A DNA stretch of 64,000 nucleotides from contig NZ_JAKNRW010000006.1 of assembly GCF_023072615.1 (NCBI RefSeq), positions 62,001 through 126,000 of the forward strand, given 5' to 3'. Below the pieces are notes generated by a model, which did not search any database, was not told the origin of the DNA, and saw only the letters and a list, made by a program, of their open reading frames with translations. Positions 1 to 10,989 of this stretch are shown here, piece after piece. Source of the stretch: Pseudomonas violetae. Its GTDB lineage: Bacteria > Pseudomonadota > Gammaproteobacteria > Pseudomonadales > Pseudomonadaceae. The number at the start of each line of letters is the position of its first letter. Within the stretch, counting starts at the first letter, position 1. The position numbers and the translations under genes were made by a program.

Positions 1-453
1 CTGCTCGTCCAGGACAACCTGGTACAAGGCTTCATTGCTCGGGGCGCTGCGCAATTTTTCGCGAACTTCCTTGCGATCAAGCATGCTTGCGATCTGGCGC
101 AAGAGCTCCAGGTGCGCATCGGTGGCGGCTTCCGGGACCAGCAGCACGAACAGCAGGTCAACCGGGGCGCCGTCGATGGCGTCGAAATCGATGGGCGCGT
201 CGAGATGCATCAGGGCGCTGACGGGAGAGGTACAGCCCTTGAGGCGACAGTGAGGGATGGCGATGCCGTTGCCAAAACCGGTCGAGCCGAGTTTTTCACG
301 GGCGATCAGGGCCTCAAAGACATCTTGCATCTCCATATCCGGCACTTCGCGATGGATTAGGTTGGCAATTTGTTCGAGGGCTTTCTTTTTACTGCCGCCC
401 GACACGTTCACGAGGGAACGGCCGGGGGTCAGGATTTTTTCAAGTCGGATCAT
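1..453 (-). CDS. ptsN: PTS IIA-like nitrogen regulatory protein (3' end cut by window)
   Basis: This is EIIA-Ntr, the last phosphate acceptor of the regulatory nitrogen PTS (PtsP-PtsO-PtsN), a cytoplasmic regulator of potassium, carbon and nitrogen responses. The reading frame from the ATG at 453 gives 151 codons up to the window edge; the family is about 154 residues, so only a few codons are missing. The N-terminus MIRLEKILTP and the motif GIAIPHCR with the phospho-accepting His68 are visible. It follows hpf on the same strand by 12 bases, the usual rpoN-hpf-ptsN order. The start is the ATG directly ahead of the conserved IRLEKILTP. Confidence 0.95.
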   Translation of the reverse strand, partial: MIRLEKILTPGRSLVNVSGGSKKKALEQIANLIHREVPDMEMQDVFEALIAREKLGSTGFGNGIAIPHCRLKGCTSPVSALMHLDAPIDFDAIDGAPVDLLFVLLVPEAATDAHLELLRQIASMLDRKEVREKLRSAPSNEALYQVVLDEQ

Positions 454-465
454 GGGTTGGGAGTG

Positions 466-774
466 TTAACGACCGGTTGCGCCCTGGAGGAGGCTCTGGG
501 TCTTTTCCTTATGCTTTTTGAGTTGGCGATCCAGCTTGTCGGTCAGCAGGTCGATGGCGGCATACATGTCCGTATGCTCGGCATTGGCGACCACTTCTCC
601 GCCGGGGATATGCAGCGTGGCTTCGATTTTCTGCAGCAGCTTCTCGACGTTCATCGTGACTTGCACGTTGGTTATCTTGTCGAAATGCCTTTCCAATCGG
701 TCGAGTTTTTCACCGATGTAGGTGCGCAGGGGTTCGGTCACTTCCAGTTGGTGTCCACTGATGTTGACTTGCAT
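466..774 (-). CDS. hpf: Ribosome hibernation promoting factor HPF (short type)
   Basis: A 102-residue ribosome-binding protein that promotes formation of inactive ribosome dimers in stationary phase. The sequence starts MQVNISGHQLEV and shows the single S30AE/RaiA fold with a basic C-terminal half (HKEKTQSLLQ), matching the short HPF found downstream of rpoN in gamma-proteobacteria. The frame is open further upstream, but the ATG at 774 is preceded by GAAGGAG and matches the family N-terminus, so the longer version is rejected. It lies 74 bases after rpoN and is probably cotranscribed with ptsN. A second, longer relative lies at 62757-63164. Confidence 0.95.
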   Translation of the reverse strand: MQVNISGHQLEVTEPLRTYIGEKLDRLERHFDKITNVQVTMNVEKLLQKIEATLHIPGGEVVANAEHTDMYAAIDLLTDKLDRQLKKHKEKTQSLLQGATGR

Positions 775-848
775 ACAGCTTCTCCTTCGTTGCCAGTGCA
801 TAAAGCGGTAGATCCGATGATCTACCACTGGAACGCTGTGGCGTGGCT

Positions 849-2342
849 CTACATCAACCGCTTGCGTTCGCTCGAAGGCGCGATCCCAAGGGATTCGCGG
901 TACTTGGCGACGGTGCGGCGAGCCACCTGAATGCCTTGTGCCTCCAGTAAACCAGCGATCTTGCTGTCACTCAACGGCTTTTTCTGATTTTCCGCAGCAA
1001 CCAGTTTTTTGATGATCGCGCGGATCGCCGTGGACGAGCATTCTCCGCCTTCCGAGGTGCTGACGTGACTGGAGAAAAAGTATTTCAGTTCATAGATACC
1101 GCGTGGGGTATGCATGAATTTCTGCGTGGTAACCCGCGAAATCGTCGATTCGTGCATGCCGACCGCTTCAGCAATGTCATGCAGTACCAGCGGCTTCATC
1201 GCTTCGTCGCCGTACTCTAGAAAACCGCGTTGATGCTCGACGATCTGGGTGGCCACTTTCATCAAGGTTTCGTTGCGGCTCTGCAGGCTCTTGATGAACC
1301 AGCGGGCTTCCTGCAACTGATTGCGCATGAAGGTGTTGTCGGCACTGGTGTCAGCACGGCGAACAAAACCTGCGTATTGGGCGTTGACCCGCAACTTGGG
1401 CACCGACTCCTGGTTGAGTTCCACCAGCCAGCGCTCGTTGTCCTTGCGCACGATCACGTCCGGAACCACGTATTCGGCCTCGCTCGACTCGATCTGCGAG
1501 CCGGGCCGAGGGTTCAGGCTCTGGACCAGTTCGATGACCTGGCGCAGCTCATCTTCCTTGAGCTTCATGCGACGCATCAGTTGGCTGTAGTCGCGGCTGC
1601 CCAGCAGGTCGATGTAGTCCGTGACCAGCCGCTTGGCTTCAGCGAGCCACAGGGTCTTGGCGGGCAGCTGGCGTAATTGCAGCAACAGGCATTCGCCAAG
1701 GTTGCGGGCAGCGATACCGGCCGGTTCGAATTGCTGGATGCGATGCAGGACGGCTTCGATTTCATCCAGCTCGATATCCAGCTCCGGGTCGAAGGCTTCG
1801 AGTATTTCCTCGAGGGTTTCGTCCAGGTAGCCCTGATTGTTGATGCAATCGATCAGGGTGACAGCGATCAGGCGGTCAGTGTCGGACATCGGGGCGAGGT
1901 TCAGTTGCCACAGCAGGTGGCTTTGCAGGCTTTCGCCGGCCGACGTGCGGGTGGTGAAGTCCCACTCGTCATCATCGTTGCTTGGCAAGCTGCTGGCGCT
2001 GGTCTGGTAGACGTCTTCCCATGCGGTATCGACCGGCAGCTCGTTAGGGATGCGCTCGTTCCAGTCGCCTTCCTCGAGGTTGTCTACCGTTGGTGCGGTC
2101 TCCTGATAGGAGGGCTCTGAAACGTCCGCGTTGGGGGGCTGCTCGGCTTTGTCGGCCAAGGGATCGGCATTATCGAAGTCGTCGCCGTCTTCCTGGCGTT
2201 CGAGCATCGGGTTGGACTCCAGCGCCTCCTGGATTTCCTGTTGCAGGTCCAGGGTCGACAATTGGAGCAGGCGGATGGCCTGTTGCAGCTGCGGTGTCAT
2301 CGTCAGCTGCTGGCCCATTCTCAAGACTAGCGATGGTTTCAT
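849..2342 (-). CDS. rpoN: RNA polymerase sigma-54 factor
   Basis: Alternative sigma factor for -24/-12 promoters, which need enhancer-binding activators; in Pseudomonas it controls nitrogen assimilation, flagella, carbon-source use and more. The 497 residues show the expected order: a glutamine- and leucine-rich region I (1-48), an acidic region II (about 50-120), the core-binding domain, a helix-turn-helix and, near residues 473-485, the RpoN box [10 protein letters not shown]. Length is normal. It follows lptB by 184 bases on the same strand, so it may have its own promoter in that gap while also receiving transcription from the lpt genes. Confidence 0.98.
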   Translation of the reverse strand: MKPSLVLRMGQQLTMTPQLQQAIRLLQLSTLDLQQEIQEALESNPMLERQEDGDDFDNADPLADKAEQPPNADVSEPSYQETAPTVDNLEEGDWNERIPNELPVDTAWEDVYQTSASSLPSNDDDEWDFTTRTSAGESLQSHLLWQLNLAPMSDTDRLIAVTLIDCINNQGYLDETLEEILEAFDPELDIELDEIEAVLHRIQQFEPAGIAARNLGECLLLQLRQLPAKTLWLAEAKRLVTDYIDLLGSRDYSQLMRRMKLKEDELRQVIELVQSLNPRPGSQIESSEAEYVVPDVIVRKDNERWLVELNQESVPKLRVNAQYAGFVRRADTSADNTFMRNQLQEARWFIKSLQSRNETLMKVATQIVEHQRGFLEYGDEAMKPLVLHDIAEAVGMHESTISRVTTQKFMHTPRGIYELKYFFSSHVSTSEGGECSSTAIRAIIKKLVAAENQKKPLSDSKIAGLLEAQGIQVARRTVAKYRESLGIAPSSERKRLM

Positions 2343-2526
2343 GGCAGGGGCTTAAACCTTATTCGCCGGCGCGCATGCGCCATCCACTACAGGGCGCCGA
2401 AGCGCCAAACTTAAGCAAATTATATGCCCGATATTGCAACGTTTGCCTAGAGCGCTGTAACAATAAAAAAGTATTGATTTTTTCAGAGTGACAAGCGCTC
2501 CGGCGACTGCCCAGGCACCTCAGCGC
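2343..2526 (-). other. lptB-rpoN intergenic region
   Basis: This 184-base gap is more AT-rich than the flanking genes, with A/T runs around 2460-2485. It is the likely place of an rpoN promoter. I could not identify a convincing -35/-10 pair or a terminator, so only the general assignment is offered. Confidence 0.35.
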
Positions 2527-3252
2527 TTACAGGCGGAACTCATGGCCCAGATACACTTCCTTGACCAGGTCGTTGGCCAGGATGGTGGCGGAGTCGCCCT
2601 CGGCAATCAGCTGGCCATCGTTGACTATGTAAGCGGTCTCGCAGATGTCCAGGGTTTCACGGACGTTGTGGTCGGTGATGAGCACGCCAATGCCCTTGGC
2701 CTTCAGGTGATGGATGATCTGCTTGATATCGCCCACCGAGATCGGGTCCACGCCGGCGAAAGGTTCATCGAGCAGAATGAACTTCGGGTTGGTGGCCAGT
2801 GCCCGGGCGATCTCCACACGGCGCCGCTCGCCGCCCGACAAGCTCATGCCGAGGTTGTCGCGGATGTGGCTGATGTGAAATTCCTGCAGCAGGCTTTCCA
2901 GCTCTTTGCGGCGACCGGCCTTGTCGAGTTCCTTGCGGGTCTCGAGGATGGCCATGATGTTGTCGGCCACCGACAATTTACGGAAGATCGACGCTTCTTG
3001 CGGGAGATAGCCGATACCAGCCTTGGCACGACCGTGCATGGGTTGGTGGCTGACGTCCAGGTCGTCGATCAGTACGCGGCCCTGATCAGCCTGCACGAGG
3101 CCGACGATCATGTAGAAGCAGGTGGTCTTGCCGGCGCCGTTGGGGCCGAGAAGCCCGACGATCTGACCGCTGTCGATGGACAGGCTGACGTCGCGCACGA
3201 CCTGGCGGCTCTTGTAGCTCTTGGCCAGATGCTGAGCTTTCAGAGTTGCCAT
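2527..3252 (-). CDS. lptB: LPS export ABC transporter ATP-binding protein LptB
   Basis: Cytoplasmic ATPase of the LptB2FG complex, which extracts lipopolysaccharide from the inner membrane and pushes it along the Lpt bridge. The 241 residues contain Walker [10 protein letters not shown] (36-44), the signature [15 protein letters not shown], Walker [14 protein letters not shown] and the switch histidine in ITDHNV. Its start overlaps the stop of lptA by one base (TAATG), showing translational coupling. lptF and lptG are not in this window; in Pseudomonas they lie elsewhere. Confidence 0.97.
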   Translation of the reverse strand: MATLKAQHLAKSYKSRQVVRDVSLSIDSGQIVGLLGPNGAGKTTCFYMIVGLVQADQGRVLIDDLDVSHQPMHGRAKAGIGYLPQEASIFRKLSVADNIMAILETRKELDKAGRRKELESLLQEFHISHIRDNLGMSLSGGERRRVEIARALATNPKFILLDEPFAGVDPISVGDIKQIIHHLKAKGIGVLITDHNVRETLDICETAYIVNDGQLIAEGDSATILANDLVKEVYLGHEFRL

Positions 3253-3800
3253 TACTGGGCCTTCTGCTCGTCGGTTTTCTTTTTAGGCTGGATCACCATG
3301 TCGATCCGCGGACGCGACTCGGTCACCTTGTTGCCGGTGGCGCGACCGGCGCTTGCCAGCTTCTTCACGGTGTCGTAGACGATTTTCTCGCCCTGGGTGA
3401 CGTTGTTGTCCTTGTCGATGACCTTGGCGCGATCGATCAGCACTACGCGGTTTTGCGCGGCGTGATACTGGATCGTGACCCCGTAGCCCTGGACAGGCTT
3501 GGCGTCGCCCTGGGTCTGCAGTTGCTCGAAGTAAGCCAGGTTGCCCACGGAGGTCACCACGTCGATGTCGCCTGCCGGGGTGCGGGTGATGGTCACGGTG
3601 TTACCGGTTACCTTCATCGAACCCTGGGTGATGATGACGTCGCCTTTATAGGTGGCGATGCCGTTCTTGTCGTCCAGTTGGGCGTCGTCGGCCTGAATAC
3701 GGATAGGCTGCTCTTGATCGTTCGGCAGAGCCCAGGCGCTCACGCTTCCCAGTGCTGCGCCCAGGCTGAGCAAAATAGGGAGGGTTTTAACGAGCCTCAT
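3252..3800 (-). CDS. lptA: Lipopolysaccharide transport periplasmic protein LptA
   Basis: Periplasmic bridge protein that carries LPS from LptC to LptD in the outer membrane. The 182 residues begin with a Sec signal peptide (about residues 1-25, cleavage after SAWA) and continue with the OstA/LptA beta-jellyroll, seen as [24 protein letters not shown] and the repeated short beta-strand pattern after it. The C-terminus is lysine-rich ([10 protein letters not shown]). It overlaps the end of lptC by 14 bases and touches lptB, in the standard lptC-lptA-lptB order. Confidence 0.95.
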   Translation of the reverse strand: MRLVKTLPILLSLGAALGSVSAWALPNDQEQPIRIQADDAQLDDKNGIATYKGDVIITQGSMKVTGNTVTITRTPAGDIDVVTSVGNLAYFEQLQTQGDAKPVQGYGVTIQYHAAQNRVVLIDRAKVIDKDNNVTQGEKIVYDTVKKLASAGRATGNKVTESRPRIDMVIQPKKKTDEQKAQ

Positions 3801-4359
3801 ACTGTCCTCTTACGTTCGATAGCAGGTGTATCCTGCTTTCTTTCAAATACGCTTTCATTCCCGTACCAGTCGACACGCCACCGGCACCGTCGATTCTAAC
3901 GGGTTGCTCCGTCTGCGCATATTGCTGCTTCGGGAACACGGTCATGCGGGTGGTGGTGATCAGCGTCTTGCGGTTTTTCTCGTCGAAACGTGTGATGCGC
4001 ACCGAGTCGATCAGTTCCACCTCCGTACCATCCGGATTTACTTCACCGCGTTCGCTCTGTACATGCCAGGGGAACTCGGTGCCGCGAAACATGTTCAGGT
4101 CCGGATTGGTCAGTAGCGTGACTTCAGTGGCTTTGAGGTGTTCGACCTTGTCTGACGTCATCTCATACTGCAACTTGCCATCCGGCAGGTACTGCACGCT
4201 GTGGGCATTCAATGCGTAATAGTCGATCGCCGTCTCGTCGACGGCCACGGTCGGCTTGTCGAGAAAGCGTTCGGGGCTGATGTTCCAGTAGCCGACCGCA
4301 GCGAAAATCGCGGCGATGCAACCAAACAGCAATATGTTGCGAAACTTTTTGCTCAGCAT
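3787..4359 (-). CDS. lptC: LPS export protein LptC
   Basis: Inner-membrane anchored periplasmic protein that hands LPS from LptB2FG to LptA. From the ATG at 4359 it is 190 residues: MLSKKFRN, one transmembrane anchor (about 6-26, ILLFGCIAAIFAAVGYW), then a periplasmic LptC/YrbK jellyroll domain. The open frame extends 11 codons upstream into kdsC, but the usual LptC start is the methionine just before the basic anchor, and the shorter form lies just beyond the kdsC stop. The start and length are typical of Pseudomonas LptC. Confidence 0.93.
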   Translation of the reverse strand: MLSKKFRNILLFGCIAAIFAAVGYWNISPERFLDKPTVAVDETAIDYYALNAHSVQYLPDGKLQYEMTSDKVEHLKATEVTLLTNPDLNMFRGTEFPWHVQSERGEVNPDGTEVELIDSVRITRFDEKNRKTLITTTRMTVFPKQQYAQTEQPVRIDGAGGVSTGTGMKAYLKESRIHLLSNVRGQYEAR

Positions 4360-4366
4360 AGTTGGC

Positions 4367-4891
4367 TCACAGGTACGCGGCGTTCGCCGCATCGAGGCGG
4401 CCCTGGGCGCGCAGGATCAATTCGCAGAACTCACGAGCAGCACCTTCGCCTCCGCGGGCTTGGGTGACGCCGTCGGCATGTTCACGCACGAAGCTGGCCG
4501 CGTTGGCCACCGCCATGCCCAGGCCGACGCGGCGGATCACCGGCAGGTCGGGCAAGTCGTCGCCGAGGTAGGCAACTTGATCATAGCTTAGGCCGAGTTG
4601 GCCAAGAAGTTCGTCCAGCACCACCAGTTTGTCTTCGCGACCTTGGTACAGATGGGGGATGCCGAGGTTTTTTGCCCGGCGTTCGACCACCGGGGTCTTG
4701 CGACCGCTGATGATAGCGGTCTGGACGCCAGCGGCCATCAACATCTTGATGCCCTGGCCGTCGAGGGTGTTGAACGTCTTGAATTCACTGCCGTCCTCAA
4801 GGAAGTAAAGGCGCCCATCGGTGAGGACTCCGTCGACGTCAAAGATTGCCAACTTGATGTTCTTGCCACGTTGCAGCAGATCGTTGCTCAT
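4367..4891 (-). CDS. kdsC: 3-deoxy-D-manno-octulosonate 8-phosphate phosphatase KdsC
   Basis: HAD-superfamily phosphatase that removes phosphate from KDO-8-phosphate, giving KDO for the inner core of LPS. The 174 residues contain the catalytic motif DVDGVLTDG, with Asp18 as nucleophile and Asp20 as acid/base, the SGRKT motif II and the GDDLPDL motif IV that binds magnesium. Family length is 170-190. Its start shares one base with the stop of kdsD (TAATG), so these consecutive steps of KDO synthesis are translationally coupled. Confidence 0.96.
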   Translation of the reverse strand: MSNDLLQRGKNIKLAIFDVDGVLTDGRLYFLEDGSEFKTFNTLDGQGIKMLMAAGVQTAIISGRKTPVVERRAKNLGIPHLYQGREDKLVVLDELLGQLGLSYDQVAYLGDDLPDLPVIRRVGLGMAVANAASFVREHADGVTQARGGEGAAREFCELILRAQGRLDAANAAYL

Positions 4892-5865
4892 TACATGACT
4901 CCTGCGCGCAGCAGGTCGGAGAGGTTGAAGGCGCCGATCGGGCGATCCTCATTGTCCACGACTACCAGGGCGTTGATTCGGTTGTCTTCCATGATCTTCA
5001 GGGCTTCGGCGGCGAGCATCTCGGCCCGTGCCGTCTTGCCGTGAAGGGTCATGACCTGGTCGATGGTGGCGTGATGGATGTCGATGGCGCGGTCCAGGGT
5101 GCGGCGCAAGTCACCGTCGGTGAAGATCCCGGCGAGTTTACCGTCGGCTTCCAGTATCGCGGTCATGCCCAGGCCCTTGCGAGTCATTTCCATCAACGCG
5201 TCCTTGAGCAGGGTGCCGCGCTGAACCTGAGGCAGGGCGTCCCCGGCATGCATGACATTCTCGACTTTCAGCAGCAGGCGGCGGCCAAGTGCGCCACCCG
5301 GGTGGGAAAAAGCGAAATCTTCCGCCGTGAAGCCCCGAGCTTCCAGCAGCGCAACGGCCAGCGCGTCGCCCATGACCAATGCCGCAGTGGTGGAAGAGGT
5401 GGGTGCCAGGTTCAGCGGGCAGGCTTCATGCTCGACTTGCACGTTAAGATTGACTTCGGCGGCCTTGGCCAGTGTCGAGTCAGGGCTGCCGGTCATGCTG
5501 ATCAACTGGATGCCCAGGCGCTTGATCAGCGGTAGCAGGGTCACGATTTCAGTGGTCGAGCCGGAGTTGGACAGGGCCAGGATAATGTCGTCCCGGGTAA
5601 TCATGCCCATATCGCCGTGGCTGGCTTCTGCCGGGTGGACGAAAAACGCTGTAGTCCCGGTGCTGGCCAGGGTTGCGGCGATCTTGGTACCAATATGTCC
5701 CGATTTTCCCATGCCGACCACGACCACGCGGCCCTTGCTGGCCAGAATCATCTCGCACGCGCGTACGAAATCTGCGTCGATGCGTGGAAGCAAGCCTTGT
5801 ACGGCTTCCAGTTCGAGACGGATGGTGCGTTGTGCCGATTGAATAAGGTCGCTGGATTGGCTCAT
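4891..5865 (-). CDS. kdsD: D-arabinose 5-phosphate isomerase KdsD
   Basis: Converts D-ribulose 5-phosphate to D-arabinose 5-phosphate, the first committed step towards KDO. The 324 residues start MSQSSDLIQSAQ and contain an N-terminal SIS sugar-isomerase domain (GMGKSGHIG, SNSGSTTE) followed by two CBS domains (about 205-320, ending AFNLSDLLRAG). The frame is open 21 codons further upstream, but that extension (MRVSIITAI...) does not fit the family, so the ATG at 5865 is used. It is the first gene of the leftward kds-lpt-rpoN run, divergent from mlaF. Confidence 0.95.
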   Translation of the reverse strand: MSQSSDLIQSAQRTIRLELEAVQGLLPRIDADFVRACEMILASKGRVVVVGMGKSGHIGTKIAATLASTGTTAFFVHPAEASHGDMGMITRDDIILALSNSGSTTEIVTLLPLIKRLGIQLISMTGSPDSTLAKAAEVNLNVQVEHEACPLNLAPTSSTTAALVMGDALAVALLEARGFTAEDFAFSHPGGALGRRLLLKVENVMHAGDALPQVQRGTLLKDALMEMTRKGLGMTAILEADGKLAGIFTDGDLRRTLDRAIDIHHATIDQVMTLHGKTARAEMLAAEALKIMEDNRINALVVVDNEDRPIGAFNLSDLLRAGVM

Positions 5866-6141
5866 GTCGGAAATCGTATAGCCTGATGAAAAGGCGGCGA
5901 TTATAGCGGTTATGATCGAAACCCTCACGCTAGTTCGTCGTGCTTTGTCATTCCCTGTGACCTAATCCCCTCGGTGTGAGTCTTTTGACCTGTCATGCAG
6001 CTGAACATTGCCCGGCTTTAGCCTTGGGCGCCAAGCGCTTGCAGTGATATAGTTCGCCGCCAGTTCGGCCTGTCCAGGAGGAATGTGCTTTGGCCAGAAA
6101 GCCAGACGTCCGAGTGTGAGGCTGCATCGCAAGGAGTTTAG
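5866..6141. promoter_or_regulatory. Divergent kdsD / mlaF promoter region
   Basis: 276 bases separate the leftward kds-lpt cluster from the rightward mla operon, so both must start here. For mla a possible sigma-70 pair is TTGGGC (6024-6029) and TATAGT (6048-6053) with an 18-base spacer. The leader then runs to AAGGAG just before the mlaF ATG. The kdsD side has no clear hexamers that I can defend. Confidence 0.4.
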
Positions 6142-6951
6142 ATGAGTGCCGATAACACCTACGCGGTCGAGCTGAAGGGACTGACCTTCAAGCGCGGTGC
6201 GCGCAGCATTTTCAATAACGTTGATATCCGTATCCCGCGGGGCAAGGTCACCGGCATCATGGGGCCTTCAGGGTGCGGCAAGACCACGCTGTTGCGCCTG
6301 ATGGGCGCACAGTTGCGGCCGAGTGCCGGCGAAGTCTGGGTAAACGGCCAGAACCTGCCGAAACTGTCTCGCAGCGATCTGTTCGATGCACGCAAGCATA
6401 TGGGCGTGCTGTTTCAGAGCGGCGCGCTGTTTACCGACCTCGATGTGTTCGAGAACGTCGCGTTTCCACTGCGTATTCATACCCAGCTTCCGGAGGAGAT
6501 GATCCGGGACATCGTCCTGCTCAAGTTGCAGGCCGTAGGCTTGCGTGGCGCGATCGACCTGATGCCCGACGAACTGTCCGGTGGTATGAAGCGGCGTGTC
6601 GCGCTTGCGCGGGCCATTGCCCTTGATCCGCAGATCCTCATGTACGACGAGCCCTTTGTCGGGCAGGACCCGATCGCCATGGGCGTGCTGGTGCGCCTGA
6701 TCCGCCTGCTCAACGACGCCCTGGGTATCACCAGTATCGTGGTGTCCCACGACCTGGCAGAGACCGCGAGCATCGCCGACTACATCTATGTGGTGGGTGA
6801 GGGGCAGGTTCTGGGGCAGGGCACGCCTGACGAGCTGATGAATTCGGACGATCCGCGTATCCGCCAGTTCATGACGGGCGAACCTGACGGCCCGGTCGCA
6901 TACCACTTTCCAGCGACGGATTACCGCGCAGATCTTCTGGGGAAGCGTTGA
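6142..6951 (+). CDS. mlaF: Phospholipid transport ABC ATPase MlaF (Ttg2A)
   Basis: ATPase of the MlaFEDB complex, which moves phospholipids between the inner membrane and the periplasmic carrier MlaC to keep outer-membrane lipid asymmetry; in P. putida the locus is known as ttg2, for toluene tolerance. The 269 residues have Walker [10 protein letters not shown] (41-49), signature [14 protein letters not shown] and Walker [14 protein letters not shown]. It is preceded by AAGGAG and is the first gene of a tightly packed operon; its stop overlaps the mlaE start (TGATG). Confidence 0.97.
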   Translation: MSADNTYAVELKGLTFKRGARSIFNNVDIRIPRGKVTGIMGPSGCGKTTLLRLMGAQLRPSAGEVWVNGQNLPKLSRSDLFDARKHMGVLFQSGALFTDLDVFENVAFPLRIHTQLPEEMIRDIVLLKLQAVGLRGAIDLMPDELSGGMKRRVALARAIALDPQILMYDEPFVGQDPIAMGVLVRLIRLLNDALGITSIVVSHDLAETASIADYIYVVGEGQVLGQGTPDELMNSDDPRIRQFMTGEPDGPVAYHFPATDYRADLLGKR

Positions 6952-7748
6952 TGCGCAAGATTTCACTGATAGAACGAGTACGCCGGTTCGGCGAGGCGGC
7001 GATCGATGCCGTCGCGGTGTTCGGGCGCGCGACGTTGTTCCTGTTTCATGCCTTGCTCGGCCGCGGTGGCATCGGTGGCGGCTTCAGCCTGCTGATTCGG
7101 CAACTGCATTCGGTGGGCGTGATGTCCCTGGTGATCATCGTGGTCTCCGGGGTATTCATCGGCATGGTGCTGGCGCTGCAGGGGTTCAATATCCTGTCCA
7201 GTTACGGCTCGGAGCAAGCGGTCGGGCAGATGGTTGCGCTGACACTGCTGCGGGAACTGGGGCCGGTGGTCACCGCCTTGCTATTTGCCGGGCGCGCAGG
7301 CTCTGCACTGACGGCCGAGATCGGCAACATGAAGTCGACCGAACAGCTGTCCAGCCTGGAAATGATTGGTGTCGACCCGCTCAAGTACATCATTGCCCCG
7401 CGCCTGTGGGCCGGCTTCATATCCCTGCCGGTGCTGGCGATGATCTTCAGCGTGGTGGGTATCTGGGGCGGTTCATGGGTGGCCGTCGACTGGCTGGGAG
7501 TCTATGAGGGTTCCTACTGGTCGAACATGCAGAACAGCGTGACGTTCTCTGAGGATGTGCTCAACGGCATCATCAAGAGTGTCGTCTTCGCCTTTGTCGT
7601 GACCTGGATTGCCGTATTCCAAGGCTATGACTGCGAGCCCACTTCCGAGGGAATCAGTCGTGCCACTACCAAGACCGTCGTATACGCCTCGTTGGCGGTA
7701 CTCGGCCTGGACTTTATTCTGACCGCCTTGATGTTTGGAGATTTCTGA
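6951..7748 (+). CDS. mlaE: Phospholipid transport permease MlaE (Ttg2B)
   Basis: Inner-membrane permease of the Mla complex. The 265 residues contain the MlaE domain with five or six hydrophobic segments (for example [20 protein letters not shown] and [15 protein letters not shown]) and the conserved cytoplasmic motif [28 protein letters not shown] three bases upstream is in frame, but the ATG at 6951, overlapping the mlaF stop, is the expected start. Its stop overlaps the mlaD ATG by one base. Confidence 0.96.
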   Translation: MRKISLIERVRRFGEAAIDAVAVFGRATLFLFHALLGRGGIGGGFSLLIRQLHSVGVMSLVIIVVSGVFIGMVLALQGFNILSSYGSEQAVGQMVALTLLRELGPVVTALLFAGRAGSALTAEIGNMKSTEQLSSLEMIGVDPLKYIIAPRLWAGFISLPVLAMIFSVVGIWGGSWVAVDWLGVYEGSYWSNMQNSVTFSEDVLNGIIKSVVFAFVVTWIAVFQGYDCEPTSEGISRATTKTVVYASLAVLGLDFILTALMFGDF

Positions 7749-8215
7749 TGCAAAACCGCACCCTGGAAATCGGTGTCGGCCTTTTCTTGCTGGCTGGCAT
7801 CCTGGCTTTGCTGTTGCTTGCGTTGCGGGTCAGTGGCCTGTCCCCGAGCGCAACAACCGATACTTATAAACTTTATGCGTATTTTGACAATATCGCTGGT
7901 TTGACGGTCAGAGCTAAAGTGACCATGGCCGGTGTGACCATCGGCAAGGTCACTGCGATCGATCTGGACCGCGACAGTTTCACCGGCCGGGTGACCATGC
8001 AGCTGGATAAGAGCGTCGATAACCTGCCGACGGACTCCACTGCCTCTATCCTGACGGCTGGGCTGTTGGGCGAGAAGTACATCGGCATCAGCGTTGGCGG
8101 TGAAGAAGCGCTGCTCAAGGATGGCGGGATCATCCACGATACGCAGTCGTCGCTGGTGCTCGAGGACCTGATCGGTAAGTTCCTGCTCAACACCGTTAGC
8201 AAAGAAGCCAAATGA
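7748..8215 (+). CDS. mlaD: MCE-domain lipid-binding protein MlaD (Ttg2C)
   Basis: Periplasmic, membrane-anchored ring-forming protein that channels phospholipids between MlaE and MlaC. The 155 residues carry one N-terminal transmembrane anchor (about 6-28, IGVGLFLLAGILALLLLALRV) and a single MCE domain (YAYFDNIAGLTVRAKVTMAGV, then a GLLGEKYIGI stretch that supplies the hydrophobic pore loop). Normal length; coupled to mlaE by a one-base overlap and 11 bases before mlaC. Confidence 0.96.
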   Translation: MQNRTLEIGVGLFLLAGILALLLLALRVSGLSPSATTDTYKLYAYFDNIAGLTVRAKVTMAGVTIGKVTAIDLDRDSFTGRVTMQLDKSVDNLPTDSTASILTAGLLGEKYIGISVGGEEALLKDGGIIHDTQSSLVLEDLIGKFLLNTVSKEAK

Positions 8216-8226
8216 GGAGTTTTTGA

Positions 8227-8880
8227 ATGATCTCTATCTTGCGACGTGGCCTGTTGGTATTACTCGCGGCAGTGCCGCTGATGGCTAGCGCCGTGGCGGC
8301 GCCGTCGGCGCACGATCTGGTACAGGACACCACCACCCGGTTGCTGGCCGATCTGGCTGCCAACAAGGCAAAGTACAAACAGGACCCTAACGAGTTCTAC
8401 AACGCCCTGAACGGCATTGTCGGGCCCGTGGTCGATGCCGAGGGTATTTCCCGCAGCATCATGACCGTCAAGTATTCGCGCAAGGCTTCACCAGAGCAGA
8501 TGCAGCGCTTCCAGGAAAACTTCAAGCGTAGCCTGATGCAGTTCTACGGCAATGCCCTGCTCGAATACAACAACCAGGGCATCATTGTTTCGCCTGCCAA
8601 GGACGAAAGCGGCAACCGGACCAGCGTTGACATGCAGGTCAAGGGCAGTAGCGGTTCGATCTACCCTGTGTCCTATACGCTGGAGAAAATCAGCGGCGAG
8701 TGGAAAGTACGCAACGTCATCATCAACGGCATCAACATCGGCAAGCTGTTCCGCGATCAGTTCCAGGACTCGATGCAGCGTAACGGCAACAATCTCGACA
8801 CGGTGATCGACAACTGGGCCGGCGAAGTCGCCAAGGCCAAGGAAACCACCGAGCAAGCAGCCGAGAAGAAAACCCAATGA
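8227..8880 (+). CDS. mlaC: Periplasmic phospholipid carrier MlaC (Ttg2D)
   Basis: Soluble periplasmic protein that shuttles phospholipids between the outer-membrane MlaA-porin complex and MlaFEDB. The 217 residues start with a signal peptide (about 1-25, ending SAVAA) and contain the Ttg2/MlaC fold (MQRFQENFKRSLMQFYGNALLEY, then VSYTLEKISGEWKVRNVIINGINIG). The C-terminus is charged and alanine-rich. The gene is preceded by AGGAG and overlaps the mlaB start by four bases (ATGA). Confidence 0.96.
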   Translation: MISILRRGLLVLLAAVPLMASAVAAPSAHDLVQDTTTRLLADLAANKAKYKQDPNEFYNALNGIVGPVVDAEGISRSIMTVKYSRKASPEQMQRFQENFKRSLMQFYGNALLEYNNQGIIVSPAKDESGNRTSVDMQVKGSSGSIYPVSYTLEKISGEWKVRNVIINGINIGKLFRDQFQDSMQRNGNNLDTVIDNWAGEVAKAKETTEQAAEKKTQ

Positions 8881-9182
8881 GTGAGTCGGCCGTCCAGATG
8901 AATGAATCCGGCGAACTGCACCTCAGTGGTACGCTGGATTACCGCAGCGGCCCGGATCTGCGCAAGCAGGGCCAGGCGCTGATCAAGGCCAGCAAGGCTG
9001 CGGCTCTGGTGGTTGACTGTTCACAGGTGGTGAAGTCCAGCAGTGTCGGCTTGTCGCTGCTGCTGTGCTTCATGCGTGATGCCCAGGCAGCCGGCAAGGC
9101 CCTGAGCATCCGCGCAATGCCTGAAGATATGCGCGAAATCGCTCAGGTCAGTGAACTGACCGAGCTATTGGCGCATCCCTAA
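8877..9182 (+). CDS. mlaB: STAS-domain protein MlaB
   Basis: Small cytoplasmic STAS-domain subunit that binds MlaF and is needed for assembly and activity of the Mla transporter. The 101 residues are one STAS domain (GTLDYRSGPDLRKQGQALIKAS, VVDCSQVVKSSSVGLSLLLCFMRDAQ). The conserved serine/threonine position of the family falls at KSSSVGLSLL. It begins within the mlaC stop (ATGA overlap) and is the last gene before the terminator at 9197. Confidence 0.94.
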   Translation: MSESAVQMNESGELHLSGTLDYRSGPDLRKQGQALIKASKAAALVVDCSQVVKSSSVGLSLLLCFMRDAQAAGKALSIRAMPEDMREIAQVSELTELLAHP

Positions 9183-9196
9183 CCGCATCTACAAGT

Positions 9197-9249
9197 AAGC
9201 CCCCCGTCAGAGTCCTGCTAAGCGGGGTTCGCAGGCGCGGGGCTTTTTT
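9197..9249 (+). terminator. Rho-independent terminator after mlaB
   Basis: A GC-rich stem (AAGCCCC pairing with GGGGCTT at the far side, with an inner alternative GCGGGG arm) is followed by a run of six T. It closes the mla operon, so ibaG-murA is probably expressed from its own promoter or by read-through. Confidence 0.75.
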
Positions 9250-9295
9250 GTATGATGTCCGACCCGCGCGCACTAGGCGCCGATTGAGGTTGAGC

Positions 9296-10823
<1,528 letters not shown>

Positions 10824-10836
10824 TTCCTGCTGCAAT

Positions 10837-10866
10837 TGTCGCGAGGGAGCAAGCTCCCTCGCGACA
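10837..10866. repeat. REP-like palindrome after murA
   Basis: A 30-base near-perfect palindrome (arms TGTCGCGAGGGAGC and its complement, 14 of 15 positions pair) belonging to the GCGAGGGAGC family of Pseudomonas REP sequences, also present at 34379-34474. It can fold into a strong hairpin and may also attenuate transcription between murA and hisG. Confidence 0.8.
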
Positions 10867-10989
10867 GTTTGCTGTTGGCTGATTTGTTTCAAATCGAGGC
10901 GGTCTTTTCATTATTGAGAATGCCTCGATGTATGTCTGGCGCCGATTGCGACCGGGCATGAGTACCTTGATTAAGGACTGACGTTTCCC

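Noticed and set aside
775..828. N-terminal extension of HPF by 18 codons
   Set aside because: The shorter form has a strong ribosome site and the family N-terminus.
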